Positions 6,890-7,015 of a stretch of DNA of 7,015 bases are shown piece by piece (position 1 is the stretch's first letter; every line of letters begins with the position of its first letter). The notes below the pieces were generated by a model. It was not told where the DNA came from and searched no databases. It saw only the letters and a list, made by a program, of their open reading frames with translations. This DNA is from Polyangiaceae bacterium (lineage in GTDB: Bacteria > Myxococcota_A > Polyangia > Polyangiales > Polyangiaceae): contig JAKVCH010000153.1 of the NCBI GenBank assembly GCA_022447485.1, positions 1 to 7,015 of the forward strand. Direction: 5' to 3'. A program made the position numbers and the translations under genes.

Positions 6890-6904
6890 CGTCTGGCTGA
6901 GACG
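6890..6904. other. Short perfect inverted repeat in the tsaD / small-ORF intergenic region
   Basis: CGTCT-GGCTG-AGACG is a 5-base-pair stem with a 5-base loop, lying 29 bases before the tsaD GTG and 15 bases upstream of the small ORF ATG. The placement would suit an operator or a 5' leader hairpin for either divergent gene. A stem this short is common by chance, so it is listed only as a candidate. Confidence 0.2.
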
Positions 6905-6920
6905 TCCCAGGCGAGCTAAG

Positions 6921-6929
6921 AGAGGCGAG
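6921..6929 (+). promoter_or_regulatory. Ribosome binding site for tsaD
   Basis: AGAGGCGAG contains a GAGG core at 6922-6925 followed by seven bases and the GTG at 6933. The spacing is ideal and decides in favour of the GTG over an upstream in-frame ATG at 6828, which has no comparable site. Confidence 0.65.
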
Positions 6930-6932
6930 ATC

Positions 6933-7015
6933 GTGATTATTCTTGGAATAGAAACCTCCTGCGACGAAACGGCAGCAGCCGTGATCGAAGACCGCCGGGT
7001 TCTCAGCGACGTGGT
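6933..7015 (+). CDS. tsaD: tRNA N6-threonylcarbamoyladenosine transferase TsaD, N-terminal part only
   Basis: Starting at GTG 6933, the first 27 codons read MIILGIETSCDETAAAVIED and continue RRVLSDV to the window edge. LGIETSCDETAAAV is the hallmark first nucleotide-binding loop of the Kae1/TsaD (Gcp) family, an ASKHA-fold protein. TsaD, with TsaB and TsaE, transfers the threonylcarbamoyl group made by TsaC onto A37 of tRNAs that read ANN codons. Everything after the first loop, including the metal-binding histidines, lies outside the window. The GTG start gives an N-terminus of the usual family length. The same frame is open back to an ATG at 6828, which would add 35 residues (including the arginine-rich stretch WLRRPRRAKRGE) that the family does not normally have. 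The gene is divergent from the small ORF, 58 bases away. Confidence 0.93.
   Translation, partial: MIILGIETSCDETAAAVIEDRRVLSDV

Overview
The window reads as ordinary bacterial chromosome of moderate GC, densely packed, with no mobile element, CRISPR array, rRNA or tRNA gene that I could see. A classical signal peptide on a very large helical-repeat protein and a polytopic membrane protein suggest a Gram-negative-type envelope. The gene styles (large secreted TPR/HEAT protein, PepA with a basic tail, TsaD) fit a deltaproteobacterial/myxobacterial-like or planctomycete-like lineage. That placement is a weak inference, because no single marker in the window settles it.

Layout from left to right. 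(1) Positions 1-904, minus strand: an incomplete multi-membrane-span protein of the lysylphosphatidylglycerol synthase transmembrane (UPF0104, PF03706-type) family, whose 3' end lies outside the window. Because its stop codon is not in the window it is easy to miss, but its reading frame is unbroken and carries the family motifs. (2) Positions 905-1005: a 101-base divergent intergenic region with a possible 8-codon leader ORF coupled to the membrane protein gene and a promoter-like element for the opposite gene. (3) Positions 1006-5085, plus strand: a 1359-residue exported TPR/HEAT scaffold protein of unknown role. (4) Positions 5087-6661, minus strand: a complete M17 leucyl aminopeptidase (PepA) with every catalytic residue present and a Lys/Arg/Pro-rich C-terminal tail. 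(5) Positions 6701-6874, minus strand: a probable small 57-codon gene containing a 12-base tandem repeat. (6) Positions 6933-7015, plus strand: the first 27 codons of tsaD, a tRNA t6A-modification gene that runs off the right edge.

The genes do not form an obvious shared pathway. The arrangement is two divergent pairs around one convergent pair. The most distinctive structure is at the convergent junction: the two stop codons are one base apart and sit inside a 31-base near-perfect palindrome, so both proteins end in almost the same residues (STRE and STRK). A second theme is start-site architecture. The TPR gene and pepA both lack a Shine-Dalgarno sequence and both have a -35/-10-like pair placed so that transcription would begin at or next to the ATG (leaderless-type), whereas tsaD and the putative leader ORF have good ribosome binding sites. 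I did not find convincing evidence of a novel multi-gene system here.
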